Of a stretch of 64,000 bases of DNA, positions 1 through 9,587 are shown piece by piece. The DNA is from Flavobacteriia bacterium (GTDB lineage Bacteria; Bacteroidota; Bacteroidia; Flavobacteriales_D; Crocinitomicaceae), in the NCBI GenBank assembly GCA_026391005.1, contig JAPLEV010000049.1, positions 1-64,000 of the forward strand, given 5' to 3'. The notes beneath the pieces are model-generated. The model was not told the DNA's origin. It saw only the letters and a program-made list of their open reading frames with translations, and did not search any database. The first letter of the stretch is position 1, and each line of letters starts with the position of its first letter. Made by a program: the position numbers and the translations under genes.

Positions 1-1
1 T

Positions 2-1400
2 TTTATCGTTAGCGCGGACATGTCCCGCATGGTAGGTTCTGCCGGATGGCTAATTATTTTATGGTTGTTAACGGGGTTTATTACCTTATTAGCAGCATTG
101 AGTTATGGTGAATTAGCGAGCATGATGCCGAAGGCCGGTGGGCAATTTGTCTACATTGAAAGAGCTTATGGTAAGTTTACTGCTTTTTTATATGGTTGGA
201 CTGTTTTTACGGTAATTCAAACGGGCGTAATTGCTGCTGTGGCAGTTGCATTCGCTAAATATACGGCTTTCTTTTTTCCTCAATTAGGACCGGATAACAT
301 CTTATTTAATCTATGTCCATTAAAGGTTTCGGCGGCTCAGGTATTTGCTATTTTTAGTATTTTCCTACTAACATTTATTAATACTCGTGGTATTCAAAGT
401 GGAAAAATTATTCAATTAATTTTTACTTCGGCTAAACTATTAGCGCTGCTCGCTCTCATTGTGTTGGGTTTGGCTATTGGTTTGAAAAGTGATGTCTTTT
501 CTCAGAATATGCAACACATGTGGGATACATCACATACATGGTCAAAAGGAGTAGGGGGGAACTGGACAGAATCAATTTCTCCCATTACAGGAATTGCTTT
601 AATTCTTGCGCTTGGAACGGCCATTATTGGATCAATATTTTCCAGTGATGCATGGAACAATGTTACCTTTATTGCTGGGGAAATTAAAAACCCTAAAAAA
701 AATATTCCACTAAGTTTATTAATAGGAACTTCGGTAGTAACTGTTTTATATGTGTTGGCTAATTTTGCCTATTTGGCGCTTATTCCCATACATGGCTCTC
801 CAGATGGCGCCGACGTCTTATCTCAAGGTATGCAATTTGCTGGAGGGGCGAATACTGATAGGGTAGGAACGGCCGCAGCGTCAATGATTTTTGGTGATTT
901 TGCTGCTGCTTTTATGGCGATTCTCATCATGGTTTCAACTTTCGGTTGTAACAACGGATTAATTCTTTCAGGAGCTAGAGTTTATTATGCGATGGCTAAA
1001 GACGGTTTGTTTTTTAAACGTGCTGGGAATCTAAATAAAAACGCTGTTCCTATGTTTGCCCTTGTATCTCAAGCAATTTGGGCAAGTATTCTGTGTTTAA
1101 GTGGCTCGTATGGCGATTTACTCGATTACGCCACATTTGCTTCCTTGTTATTTTACATCATTACGATTGCTGGTATTTTTATCCTTCGAAAAAAAGAACC
1201 GGCTGCCGATCGTCCTTATAAAGTAATTGCCTATCCATTAACACCTATTTTATACATTCTTATTGCCACGATAATTTGTACTATTCTACTCATTACAAAA
1301 ACACAATACAAAAACACAAAATACTTGTTTTGGACTACTTATTGTCGCTATAGGAATACCGGTTTATTATGGTAGAAAGTATTTTGCTAAATCTGAATGA
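2..1400 (+). pseudogene. APC-family amino-acid permease, 5' end outside window, C-terminus frameshifted
   Basis: Inner-membrane amino-acid/polyamine permease of the APC superfamily. The frame is open from base 2 and reads FIVSADMSRMVGSAGW, a typical end of TM1, so the ATG at 20 is internal and the true start lies upstream of the window. Many hydrophobic segments follow, including the conserved stretch with SSDAWNNVTFIAGEIKNPKKN. The annotated frame ends in an unlikely tail (KNTKYLFWTTYCRYRNTG). The +1 frame instead reads FGLLIVAIGIPVYYGRKYF and stops at 1398-1400, one base before the ATG of the next gene. That is the normal last TM and tail of this family. The shift falls in a near-perfect tandem copy of ACAAAAACACAA. 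Substrate cannot be read from sequence. It could still function if the last segment is dispensable, or the shift could be a sequencing error. Confidence 0.8.
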
Positions 1401-1401
1401 T

Positions 1402-3039
1402 ATGAAGAAATTAGGATTGCTGATAGCTTACTTATTCCTTACTTTAGGAACGAAAGCACAAATCTATACACACCAAGATTCGTTAAGAGGAAGTATCACA
1501 AAAGAAAGGGCTTGGTGGGATTTGCAACATTATAGTTTACTTTTTGATGTTAATCCAACGACCAAAAGTATTTCGGGTTCAAATGTTATTCGGTATAAAG
1601 TCATTGCTGAAAATCAGTTATTGCAATTGGATTTACAAGCGCCAATGGCAATTCTTTCGGTTACCCAAGACGGCATTCCTCTCGTCATTAAACATGATGG
1701 CAAAGCCCATTTCGTTGAGTTAATAAAAAAACAAGTTGTTGGTGCACAAGAGGAAATAGTCGTTTTGTTTTCGGGTAAACCACTTGTTGCCAAAAATCCA
1801 CCTTGGGATGGCGGATTTACGTGGAAAAAGGACATCAATAATAACCCATTTATAGCCACTTCATGTCAGGAGATTGGAGCAAGTTTGTGGTGGCCATGTA
1901 AAGATCATATGTACGACGAGCCAGATCAAGGAATGTTGATTACCGTGACTGTCCCGAAAGGATTAGTTGCTGTTGCTAACGGTCGATTAAAGCAGGAAAA
2001 TCAAGATAATGCGCTTTCTTCCACGTATGTATGGGAAGTTAAAAACCCTATTAATAATTATGGCGTAAATATTAATATTGGTAATTATGTCCATTTTTCT
2101 GAAGTATATCCCGGCGAAAAAGGCCCTTTAGATATGGATTATTGGGTATTAAAAGAAAATTTGGAAAAAGCAAAAATTCAATTTAAAGATGCGACAAGGA
2201 TGATGAAAGCTTTCGAGCATTGGTTTGGCCCGTACCCATTTTATGAAGATAGTTACAAGTTAGTGGAAGTACCTTACCTTGGAATGGAACATCAAAGTTC
2301 GATAACCTATGGCAATAAATACAGCAATGGGTATTTAGGTTCCGATCTTAGTGGAACAGGTTGGGGAAAAAAGTTTGATTACATCATTATCCATGAATCT
2401 GGCCATGAATGGTTCGCTAATAATATCACAGCAAAAGATAACGCGGATTTGTACATACACGAATCTTTTACCACGTATTCGGAGGCGCTATTTGTGGAGT
2501 ATTTTTATGGAAAAACAGCTGGCTTTGAGTATGTACGAGGCTTACGTTCTGGCATCGCAAACAATAGCCCTTTAATTGGTAACTATGATGTGAATGACCC
2601 AAATAACTCGGACATTTATTCAAAAGGAAGTAATGTGTTGCATACTCTTCGGCAGTTAGTAGGTGATGATGATAAATGGCGTGAGATACTAAGGGGCTTG
2701 AATAAGCAGTTTTACCATCAAACGGTGAGTTCGAAGGACATTGAATTGTATATTGCAGCTTCATCGGGTTTAACATTAGCTACTTTTTTTGATCAGTATT
2801 TACGCGATGCCAGAATGCCGGTTTTTCAGTATAAAATTGAGGGAAAAAATCAGAAAAAACTGTCTTTTTGTTGGTCAGAATGTATCGATGGATTTGATAT
2901 GCGCTTGAAGATTAAGTATAACGATAAGGTCATTTATATATACCCCACTACAAAATGGTCAAGTATTCCTTTGGATAATAAATGTGAAGATATTATTATT
3001 TCTAAAGAATACTATGTTGGGGTAGAAAGGTTAAATTAA
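1402..3039 (+). CDS. M1 family zinc aminopeptidase, exported
   Basis: Zinc metallopeptidase that removes N-terminal residues from peptides, here exported to the periplasm or surface. The ORF track starts at 1369, but the ATG at 1402 opens a clean signal peptide (MKKLGLLIAYLFLTLGTKAQ) and sits one base after the restored permease stop, so I choose 1402 (545 aa). The zinc site HESGH is at about residues 331-335 with the third ligand Glu at about 354 (HExxH-18-E). The substrate-anchoring GxMEN-type motif is present as GMEHQ near residue 294. The protein has the N-terminal beta domain and catalytic domain but not the long C-terminal helical domain of larger M1 enzymes, which is usual for the short Bacteroidota members. 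Coupling to the permease suggests peptide or amino-acid use (inference). Confidence 0.9.
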   Translation: MKKLGLLIAYLFLTLGTKAQIYTHQDSLRGSITKERAWWDLQHYSLLFDVNPTTKSISGSNVIRYKVIAENQLLQLDLQAPMAILSVTQDGIPLVIKHDGKAHFVELIKKQVVGAQEEIVVLFSGKPLVAKNPPWDGGFTWKKDINNNPFIATSCQEIGASLWWPCKDHMYDEPDQGMLITVTVPKGLVAVANGRLKQENQDNALSSTYVWEVKNPINNYGVNINIGNYVHFSEVYPGEKGPLDMDYWVLKENLEKAKIQFKDATRMMKAFEHWFGPYPFYEDSYKLVEVPYLGMEHQSSITYGNKYSNGYLGSDLSGTGWGKKFDYIIIHESGHEWFANNITAKDNADLYIHESFTTYSEALFVEYFYGKTAGFEYVRGLRSGIANNSPLIGNYDVNDPNNSDIYSKGSNVLHTLRQLVGDDDKWREILRGLNKQFYHQTVSSKDIELYIAASSGLTLATFFDQYLRDARMPVFQYKIEGKNQKKLSFCWSECIDGFDMRLKIKYNDKVIYIYPTTKWSSIPLDNKCEDIIISKEYYVGVERLN

Positions 3040-3043
3040 TTCT

Positions 3044-4135
3044 TTAGCATAACGTTAAATCCCTTAGGAAAACAAGTAGCTCCCTCATCATTAGTTGATG
3101 CTGTTGAATCGTTGGGTGCTTCTTATAGCCAGCATTATAGGTTCCTGCATAGTTAAAAAAGAAGATTTTATTATCACCATTTTTTTGTCTATAATCAACC
3201 ACTTTTGCAATTGATTTTTTTAGTTGAACTTTGAACTTTGAAGAGGCCATAGGGCTTGTACAGCAAATGATAACACTATTTTTATAATGTTCTCTTAACA
3301 TTGCCAAAAACTCAAGGTATTTTTTTTCGTAAACGGATTCATTTTTTAAGGCATCATTTTGTCCTAGCGTAATAAAAATAAGAGCTGGTTTAGGTTGATT
3401 TTCAAAGTTCCATTTTTTATGATTTTCATGAAAGTCAATACAATCGTAAACATCAGACATTGTGTATTCAATTCCGCAGCAGCTTTCAGCAAGCCCTATG
3501 CCTGAAACTGCACTCAATATATACTCGGCATCTAGTTCTCTCGCTAATAATGCACCATAAGATAAATAGGCGTTATGGTAATCATACCAAGTTCCCTTTT
3601 TAAAAGGAATCTGAGAGTTGTCAGCGCCATTTCCACAAGTAATAGAATCGCCAATAAATTCAATGTATTTTTTCTTTGTTTTTTTTAAGGGTAGGAGTTT
3701 AGCGCATCTAACACCAATAAGCTTCAGATAACCGTTAGCACTTTCTGTATTTTTGTAAAGAATTACACGATGAATGCCATATGGCATGTTAACGGCAACT
3801 TTGAGGCGATTAAATTTATTAGCCAATTTTAGTCTTATTGGTTCGCCGCCATCTACGCTATACTCAATATAGTTATGATCAATTAAAAACCGAAGCTCGT
3901 CTTCTAGTTCAATTTCGCAAGATGATCCTTCAAAATCGAATGTTATATATGCGCCTGGCGCCCATACTTTTGGAGCATTAGGATTCGTTTTATCGAAACG
4001 ACCAACACAATGTATTCTTGCATCACCTCCATGATAAAATTGCAGAGGACTTTTAAGGTAATACCAAAAGATAAAAATGAACAAGACGGATACTCCAATT
4101 AATAGCTTGAATAAAATTATTCTTTTATACTTCAT
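3044..4135 (-). CDS. SGNH-type carbohydrate esterase (CE2-like), membrane-anchored
   Basis: Predicted deacetylase of acetylated glycans. An N-terminal hydrophobic segment (about residues 8-25) would anchor or export it. Residues about 30-130 look like the beta-sandwich that precedes the catalytic domain in CE2 acetyl-xylan esterases, and residues about 140-355 form the SGNH domain. The nucleophile block IEFIGDSITCGNG, the block-III motif LGQNDA and the catalytic His in KHPTIQQH are visible. CE2 enzymes can work with a Ser-His dyad, which fits the absence of an obvious Asp before that His. It overlaps the upstream acyltransferase gene by 11 bases, so the two are co-translated, which suggests opposing acetylation and deacetylation of one surface polymer (inference). 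Confidence 0.75.
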   Translation of the reverse strand: MKYKRIILFKLLIGVSVLFIFIFWYYLKSPLQFYHGGDARIHCVGRFDKTNPNAPKVWAPGAYITFDFEGSSCEIELEDELRFLIDHNYIEYSVDGGEPIRLKLANKFNRLKVAVNMPYGIHRVILYKNTESANGYLKLIGVRCAKLLPLKKTKKKYIEFIGDSITCGNGADNSQIPFKKGTWYDYHNAYLSYGALLARELDAEYILSAVSGIGLAESCCGIEYTMSDVYDCIDFHENHKKWNFENQPKPALIFITLGQNDALKNESVYEKKYLEFLAMLREHYKNSVIICCTSPMASSKFKVQLKKSIAKVVDYRQKNGDNKIFFFNYAGTYNAGYKKHPTIQQHQLMMRELLVFLRDLTLC

Positions 4136-5303
4136 GATGAATAATTTTTTTCTTGTCCCTCATTTTCATAAAGGGTAGCTCTATAGATTTATACACTAAA
4201 AAGGAGATGAATATAGTCAGTAACCAGAATAAAATATAATCAATTACCCAATAATCTCCTGGGACAAAATTCTTCTGTAAATAGTTACCATGAATAGTTT
4301 GCTCTATAATTGCGTAGGTTACCAAATTTAAATTCACAAGATACATGGAGTAAGAGATTACACTAAGAAAGGTAATCCAGGAAGTCCATTTGCCTAAACC
4401 TTTTCGTAGATTCGATAAAAATGGCAACATTAATAAAATCGCCAAGGAAATAAGGGAGGGGCACCAGATATTCGCAAAAGGACTGTATGATTTGCCAGCA
4501 TAAAACTTAGTATAATACAGAATATACAATCCGATTAATAGCAAAATAAAATTTAATTTGCTGTTCCATATTTTTGGGGTAAAATGAGCGAAAAAAGCAC
4601 CCAAAACGCCATACATAATGGAATCTAAACGGGGAATTACTTGATATCGAATCCCCAAATGCAATGAATCAGCAATTAATTTTAATTGACTAGGGCTAGG
4701 GTTGTTAGGAATGTCAAATGAATGATACAAATGGTAACGATACCAGGTAATAAGTAAAATCATTAGTATCGAAAAAAGAAGGATCATCCATTTTGTTGAG
4801 CTCTTAAAAATGTAGAGAAAACTAAATAAAATCAATGGTACCAATAAATAAAACCATTCCTCTACGCTTAAACTCCATGCTTCTGAAAAAAATTCTGGGC
4901 GGTAATAACCCAAAAAGTTTTGTGTAAAAAAGAAAAGTCGAAACCAATCTTTAGGGAAATAATTGGGCGAAAAAATTAGTGTATAAAAAATAAGAAGAAT
5001 TAAAATAAAGAAATATGCAGGTAGGGTTCGTAGCCACCTCCTTTTCCAAAATTCGATCAAGGTATAAAAATTTGGTTTTTCCTTGATTATAATTCTAATC
5101 AGAATGCCACCTATTAAAAAACCACTTAAAACAAAAAAAATCGCAACGCCGTCATAATGGAATCTGTAAAGGAAATTTTTTAAGTATTTTGGTACTAAAA
5201 GTGTACTATGGCCGAGTAATACCATAAAAATGGCAGCGAAGCGCAGTAGATCTAATCCAAAGACTCTATTTTTTGATATTTCTAAAGTTAAAAATTTGGT
5301 CAT
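4125..5303 (-). CDS. OafA/YrhL-type membrane O-acyltransferase (acyltransferase 3 family)
   Basis: Integral membrane acyltransferase that moves acetyl or other acyl groups onto extracytoplasmic sugars or lipids. About ten transmembrane segments cover the 392 residues. The family opening is clear: GLDLLRFAAIFMVLLGHS, containing the conserved His of the R-x(10)-H motif, followed by FFVLSGFLIGGIL and later EAWSLSVEEWFYLLVP, which is diagnostic for this family. No SGNH domain is fused to its C-terminus, but a separate SGNH esterase overlaps it downstream. Acceptor unknown; LPS O-antigen or exopolysaccharide is most likely by family precedent. Confidence 0.88.
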   Translation of the reverse strand: MTKFLTLEISKNRVFGLDLLRFAAIFMVLLGHSTLLVPKYLKNFLYRFHYDGVAIFFVLSGFLIGGILIRIIIKEKPNFYTLIEFWKRRWLRTLPAYFFILILLIFYTLIFSPNYFPKDWFRLFFFTQNFLGYYRPEFFSEAWSLSVEEWFYLLVPLILFSFLYIFKSSTKWMILLFSILMILLITWYRYHLYHSFDIPNNPSPSQLKLIADSLHLGIRYQVIPRLDSIMYGVLGAFFAHFTPKIWNSKLNFILLLIGLYILYYTKFYAGKSYSPFANIWCPSLISLAILLMLPFLSNLRKGLGKWTSWITFLSVISYSMYLVNLNLVTYAIIEQTIHGNYLQKNFVPGDYWVIDYILFWLLTIFISFLVYKSIELPFMKMRDKKKIIHHEV

Positions 5304-5456
5304 TAAATCTAATAATCAATTACGGAATGTGTCCAAAGATAATGATTGTTTGTGTTTTCATATTTTTTAAATTTCTTTTCAAGAAATAAAATTATTTACG
5401 CACTAATTTCACTTACTCGCCTATTATTATCTAATTTCGAATGTAATTTTTAATCC

Positions 5457-6866
5457 ATGAAACTAATTCTCCTATTTTATCTTTTTCTTGCTTTTAACGC
5501 TTATTCAATCATCACACTGCCGGAAATTATCAATGATAATATGGTTATCCAACAAAAGACTACTATTAAACTTTGGGGTGAGGCAAAAATATATGCAAAT
5601 GTAAAGATTACAACATCTTGGTCAAGTCTTGCATTCTATTGTAAAGCAGATAAGAATGGTAAATGGCAACTTTTCATCCCTACAATTGCTGCCTCATTTC
5701 AAAAACACACCATCAACATTTCAGATGGCACATCGATTACTATTAAAAATGTATTAATAGGAGAGGTATGGCTTTGTTCGGGACAATCAAATATGGAAAT
5801 GCCCATTAAGGGATTTGAAAATCAACCAATCGAGGGGGCTGACTATTACATATCTTCAGCCAAAACGGAAAATGGTATTCGGATGTACAATGTTTTTAAG
5901 AATGCAGCGATTAAATCAACTAAAATTGGGAAGGGTAAATGGCTAGAATGCAACCAAAAAGATCTACCTGACTGTAGTGCTGCAGCTTATTTTTTCGCAT
6001 TGCGCTTACAGGCACTTTTGAATGTACCTATTGGGATCATCAATTCTAGTTATGGTGGATCTTCGATTGAAGGTTGGTTGAATCCTATAGCTGTTCAAAA
6101 GCATTACGATTTTAATTTTAATGAAAATTATAACGACGAAAATGCATGGAAGAGACCTTATGTTATGTATCAAAATATGCTAAAACCTTTTGGTAATTAT
6201 GTAATCAACGGATTTATTTGGTATCAAGGGGAAAGTAATGTTGGGCGTTATGCATCGTATGAACAAAAATTATCCGACTTAGTTTCTTTGTGGCGTGCTA
6301 CTTTTAATAACCCTGAATTACCTTTTTATGTAGTAGAAATCACTCCTTTTCTTTACGGGAATGGTGTTCAAGCTGCAAAGTTTAGGGAGGCGCAATTTAA
6401 AGGAATCAATGTATTAAAAAACACTGGTTTTGTTTGCACAAATGATTTGGTAAATGAATCGGAAGCAACAAATATTCATCCATCTCAAAAAAAACAGATT
6501 GGCGATCGATTGGCAAATTTAGTGCTTCATGATGCCTATCATGTAGATACCATTAAAGCAAATTCGCCATCGTTGGAACTCGTTACCATAACAAGTGATT
6601 CAATTGTTATGCAGTTTAAAAATAGTTATGAAGGATTGAAAAATCAGAACGAATTTTTAGGGTTTGAAGTGGCGGATTCGACACGAAATTTTAGAACAGC
6701 TAAACCTATTTTAGGGCGTAGTAGAAATACATTAATTATTAAGATAGATCCAGGATTCGAACCGATATCGGTTCGCTATTCTTTTAAAAATTTCCAGGTA
6801 GGTAATGTTAAAAACAGCGAGGGGCTTCCACTGGTGCCATTTAGAACAGATGAATGGGACAATTAA
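5457..6866 (+). CDS. Sialate O-acetylesterase-like SGNH hydrolase, secreted
   Basis: Secreted esterase that removes O-acetyl groups from sialic or other sugars. The start at 5457 gives a signal peptide (MKLILLFYLFLAFNAYS). A short beta-sandwich domain covers about residues 20-100. The SGNH block follows as GEVWLCSGQSNMEMPI, with the nucleophile in GQSN. The family motif WYQGESN is in the middle, and the C-terminal part carries NIHPSQK with the likely catalytic His. Length 469 aa matches the family. It is divergent from the acyltransferase/esterase pair across a 153-base gap, giving three acetyl-ester enzymes in under 4 kb. Substrate is inferred from family only; xylan or pectin esters are alternatives. 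Confidence 0.82.
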   Translation: MKLILLFYLFLAFNAYSIITLPEIINDNMVIQQKTTIKLWGEAKIYANVKITTSWSSLAFYCKADKNGKWQLFIPTIAASFQKHTINISDGTSITIKNVLIGEVWLCSGQSNMEMPIKGFENQPIEGADYYISSAKTENGIRMYNVFKNAAIKSTKIGKGKWLECNQKDLPDCSAAAYFFALRLQALLNVPIGIINSSYGGSSIEGWLNPIAVQKHYDFNFNENYNDENAWKRPYVMYQNMLKPFGNYVINGFIWYQGESNVGRYASYEQKLSDLVSLWRATFNNPELPFYVVEITPFLYGNGVQAAKFREAQFKGINVLKNTGFVCTNDLVNESEATNIHPSQKKQIGDRLANLVLHDAYHVDTIKANSPSLELVTITSDSIVMQFKNSYEGLKNQNEFLGFEVADSTRNFRTAKPILGRSRNTLIIKIDPGFEPISVRYSFKNFQVGNVKNSEGLPLVPFRTDEWDN

Positions 6867-6883
6867 TTAGCTCATCATTAAGC

Positions 6884-7807
6884 TTATTTCAAAAAAGAGA
6901 TGTTGCGTTTTAACCCTTCAAATTTAGTTCTTTTAACAGCACTATTTTTAAAAAGTAACTGAAAGGTTTCCTTATCTAAATCTTCCCAGTCTTGTTGGTT
7001 CAAATCTAGTAATTGTGCACTTGGCTTAAAACGTTTTTCTTGGTTTATTTTTCCAAATTTATTCCATGGACAAACATCTTGGCAAACATCACATCCAAAC
7101 ATCCAATTATCCATTTTTCCTTTAAACTGATCAGGTAAAATAGCATCTTTTAATTCGATTGTTAGGTGTGAAATACATTTAGAACCATCTACTACGTAGG
7201 GAGCAATTATCGCTTCGGTCGGACAAGCATCGATACATTTTGTGCAGGTTCCACAATAATCTTTCATCGGGCCATCGGCCTCTATTTCTATATCTGTAAT
7301 AATTTCTGCAATAAAGAAAAAACTCCCTTCTTTGGGATGAATTAAATTGGTGCTTTTCCCCATCCATCCTACACCAGCTTTTTTTGCCCAAACTTTATCC
7401 ATTACTGGCGCTGAATCAACAAATACACGTCCCCCAATATCCCCAATTTCTTCTTTCATGAATGCTAGTAAATCATTGAGCTTATCTTTTATTACAAAAT
7501 GATAATCTTCTCCATAAGCATATTTAGAAAGTTTTGGTGCTTTGGGGTCTTTTTGTGTTTCTTCGGTATGGTAATTTAATAATAATGAAATAACGGTTCT
7601 CGCATTATCAACCAATAATTTTGGATTTAAGCGTTTATCAAAATAATTCTCCATGTAAGCCATTGAGCCATGATAATTATTGTTTAACCACGATTCTAAT
7701 CGGGGGGCCTCCTCTTCTAAAAAAGTTGCTTTCGAAAAACCACAATAAAAAAACCCAAGTTCCTGGGCCTTATCTTTTATCGCTTGCTTGTATTTTGTGG
7801 CATTCAT
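6884..7807 (-). CDS. queG: Epoxyqueuosine reductase QueG
   Basis: Cobalamin- and iron-sulfur-dependent enzyme that reduces epoxyqueuosine to queuosine in the wobble position of tRNAs with GUN anticodons, the last step of queuosine synthesis. The catalytic Asp motif DSAPVMDK is at residue about 131. Two [4Fe-4S] clusters are indicated by [16 protein letters not shown] and [11 protein letters not shown]. At 307 aa it lacks the C-terminal HEAT extension of longer homologues, which is normal in Bacteroidota. It starts three bases after the ruvB stop, so it is cotranscribed with ruvB. Confidence 0.95.
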   Translation of the reverse strand: MNATKYKQAIKDKAQELGFFYCGFSKATFLEEEAPRLESWLNNNYHGSMAYMENYFDKRLNPKLLVDNARTVISLLLNYHTEETQKDPKAPKLSKYAYGEDYHFVIKDKLNDLLAFMKEEIGDIGGRVFVDSAPVMDKVWAKKAGVGWMGKSTNLIHPKEGSFFFIAEIITDIEIEADGPMKDYCGTCTKCIDACPTEAIIAPYVVDGSKCISHLTIELKDAILPDQFKGKMDNWMFGCDVCQDVCPWNKFGKINQEKRFKPSAQLLDLNQQDWEDLDKETFQLLFKNSAVKRTKFEGLKRNISFLK

Positions 7808-7810
7808 GTA

Positions 7811-8830
7811 TTAGAATAATCCGCCTTGACTCCAGCCCATTTCTTTACCAAAAAGTTTGAATGCTTTTTCAGTCGCTTTTCTTCCGCGTTGCGTACGCAT
7901 TAAAAAGCCCTCCTGAATTAAAAATGGCTCGTATACTTCTTCCAAGGTACCTGCATTTTCGCCAATAGCAGTGGCAATGGTACCTAGGCCTACAGGACCT
8001 CCGGCAAATTTATCAATAATCGCTCGGAGAATTCGAATATCCATTTCATCTAATCCGTTTTCATCTACGTTTAACGCTTTTAATGCAATTTCAGTTATAC
8101 TGTCATCAATTTTCCCTGTACCCTTAATCTGTGCAAAATCACGCACGCGACGCAGCAATGCATTTGCAATCCTTGGAGTGCCCCGACTTCTGCTCGCAAT
8201 TTTATAGGCAGCATCTTCATCAATCGGGATTGAAAGTAAATTGGCTGAGCGCTCAACTATACTAGTTAATGTTTTTGAATCATAGTATTCTAAACGCGAA
8301 TTTATTCCAAATCGAGCGCGTAGGGGAGAGGTTAATAATCCGGATCGAGTAGTGGCTCCGATTAAAGTAAAAGGATTTAAATTTAATTGGATTGATCTGG
8401 CATTCGGGCCAGTATCTAATAATATATCAATCACATAATCTTCCATTGCAGAATACAAGTATTCTTCCACAACGGGACTTAATCGGTGTATTTCGTCAAT
8501 AAAGAGAACGTCCCCATCGCTAAGATTCGTCAGCAATCCTGCTAAATCACCAGGTTTATCAAGCACGGGCCCACTTGTTACCTTAAAACCAACGCCCATT
8601 TCATTAGCGATAATGTGGGCAAGTGTTGTTTTTCCCAAACCAGGAGGTCCGTGAAGTAAAACGTGGTCTAATGGTTCATTCCTTAGTTTTGCAGCTTGAA
8701 CAAAAATCGCTAAATTTTCAACTACAGCCGGCTGCCCAGCGAAATCAGCAAGTGATTTAGGCCGTAATACCTTATCAATTTCTTGATCCGGTTGATCAGC
8801 ATTTTCTCGGTAGTCAAAAGATTCTTCCAA
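7811..8830 (-). CDS. ruvB: Holliday junction branch migration helicase RuvB
   Basis: AAA+ motor that drives Holliday junction migration with RuvA and supports RuvC resolution in recombinational repair. Walker A is GPPGLGKTT at about residues 61-69 and Walker B is LFIDEIHRL. Sensor and arginine-finger regions follow ([18 protein letters not shown]), then the C-terminal winged helix with GTIATAIGE. The 339 aa length is standard. First gene of a two-gene unit with queG. ruvA and ruvC are not in this window. Confidence 0.97.
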   Translation of the reverse strand: MEESFDYRENADQPDQEIDKVLRPKSLADFAGQPAVVENLAIFVQAAKLRNEPLDHVLLHGPPGLGKTTLAHIIANEMGVGFKVTSGPVLDKPGDLAGLLTNLSDGDVLFIDEIHRLSPVVEEYLYSAMEDYVIDILLDTGPNARSIQLNLNPFTLIGATTRSGLLTSPLRARFGINSRLEYYDSKTLTSIVERSANLLSIPIDEDAAYKIASRSRGTPRIANALLRRVRDFAQIKGTGKIDDSITEIALKALNVDENGLDEMDIRILRAIIDKFAGGPVGLGTIATAIGENAGTLEEVYEPFLIQEGFLMRTQRGRKATEKAFKLFGKEMGWSQGGLF

Positions 8831-8844
8831 AAGGATTGTTTTTA

Positions 8845-8852
8845 CAAATTTA
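8845..8852 (-). promoter_or_regulatory. Probable -7 element of the ruvB promoter
   Basis: On the minus strand the bases read TAAATTTG, a perfect match to the Bacteroidota -7 consensus TAnnTTTG, 15 bases before the ruvB start codon. A TTTG that could serve as the -33 element lies slightly too far upstream (spacing about 22), so only the -7 box is called. Confidence 0.4.
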
Positions 8853-8920
8853 CAAAAGCCATTGAATTGGCAGTCAAATTCTACTCTTATTCGTTAGGAT
8901 TAAAATTGCTTTTTGGGTTT

Positions 8921-9580
8921 TTATTGAATAGCTTTTAGAAAATCTCGCATGGTATCAAATTGATGATCGGCAAGTATTAACCTTGATTCTACAGCATGTG
9001 TTTTTTCCGGTATACAAACAGCGGTCATCTTTGCGGCCTTAGCAGAAATAACCCCCACCAATGAATCCTCTATTACCAAACATTTTTCTGGTAATACAGC
9101 TAATTTTTTGGCAACTGTTAAATAGACAGCAGGGTGCGGTTTCCCATATTGCTCCATTTCTGCTGAATGAACAAAAGTGAATAAGTGCCTTATCGTTAAG
9201 CAATCTAAAACAACCTTAATTAATCTACTGCTTGAAGACGTAGCTAAACCAACAGGAATTTTTTGCAACTTAAGGTAATTCAGCGTTTCAATTACTCCCT
9301 CTAAGGCAAGCGGATTTGAGGCAATGAGTGATTCCATTTTTAAAATTATGGCCTCTTCAACTTCTGATTCGTCAGTGACCCCCCATCCTTCTTTTTTGTT
9401 CCAAAAGTGAATTACTTCATCGATTCTTAAACCAACTGTTTTTTCAAAATCTTGTTTGGTTAGCGTGGCCCCCAACCCTGTAAAAACTTCTTCCATAGCA
9501 GTTTTCCATAAGGGCTCAGAGTCGATTAATACGCCATCCATATCGAATATAACAGCTTCAAAATCGTCTATTTGAATCAA
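8921..9580 (-). CDS. HAD-superfamily sugar phosphatase / phosphoglucomutase-like hydrolase
   Basis: Cytoplasmic HAD hydrolase of the beta-phosphoglucomutase-like subfamily. Motif I is FDMDGVLIDSEPLW with both catalytic Asp residues, followed by an alpha-helical cap (about residues 18-85). Motif II is in GLATSSSSR, motif III is the Lys in YGKPHP and motif IV is LVIEDSLVG. The length of 219 aa is typical. The DSEPLW signature is common to hexitol and 2-deoxyglucose-6-phosphate phosphatases and to the mutase, so the exact substrate is open. It lies seven bases downstream of the CNNM-type gene and is probably the last gene of the purQ-purD unit. Confidence 0.85.
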   Translation of the reverse strand: MIQIDDFEAVIFDMDGVLIDSEPLWKTAMEEVFTGLGATLTKQDFEKTVGLRIDEVIHFWNKKEGWGVTDESEVEEAIILKMESLIASNPLALEGVIETLNYLKLQKIPVGLATSSSSRLIKVVLDCLTIRHLFTFVHSAEMEQYGKPHPAVYLTVAKKLAVLPEKCLVIEDSLVGVISAKAAKMTAVCIPEKTHAVESRLILADHQFDTMRDFLKAIQ

Positions 9581-9587
9581 GGTGTGC

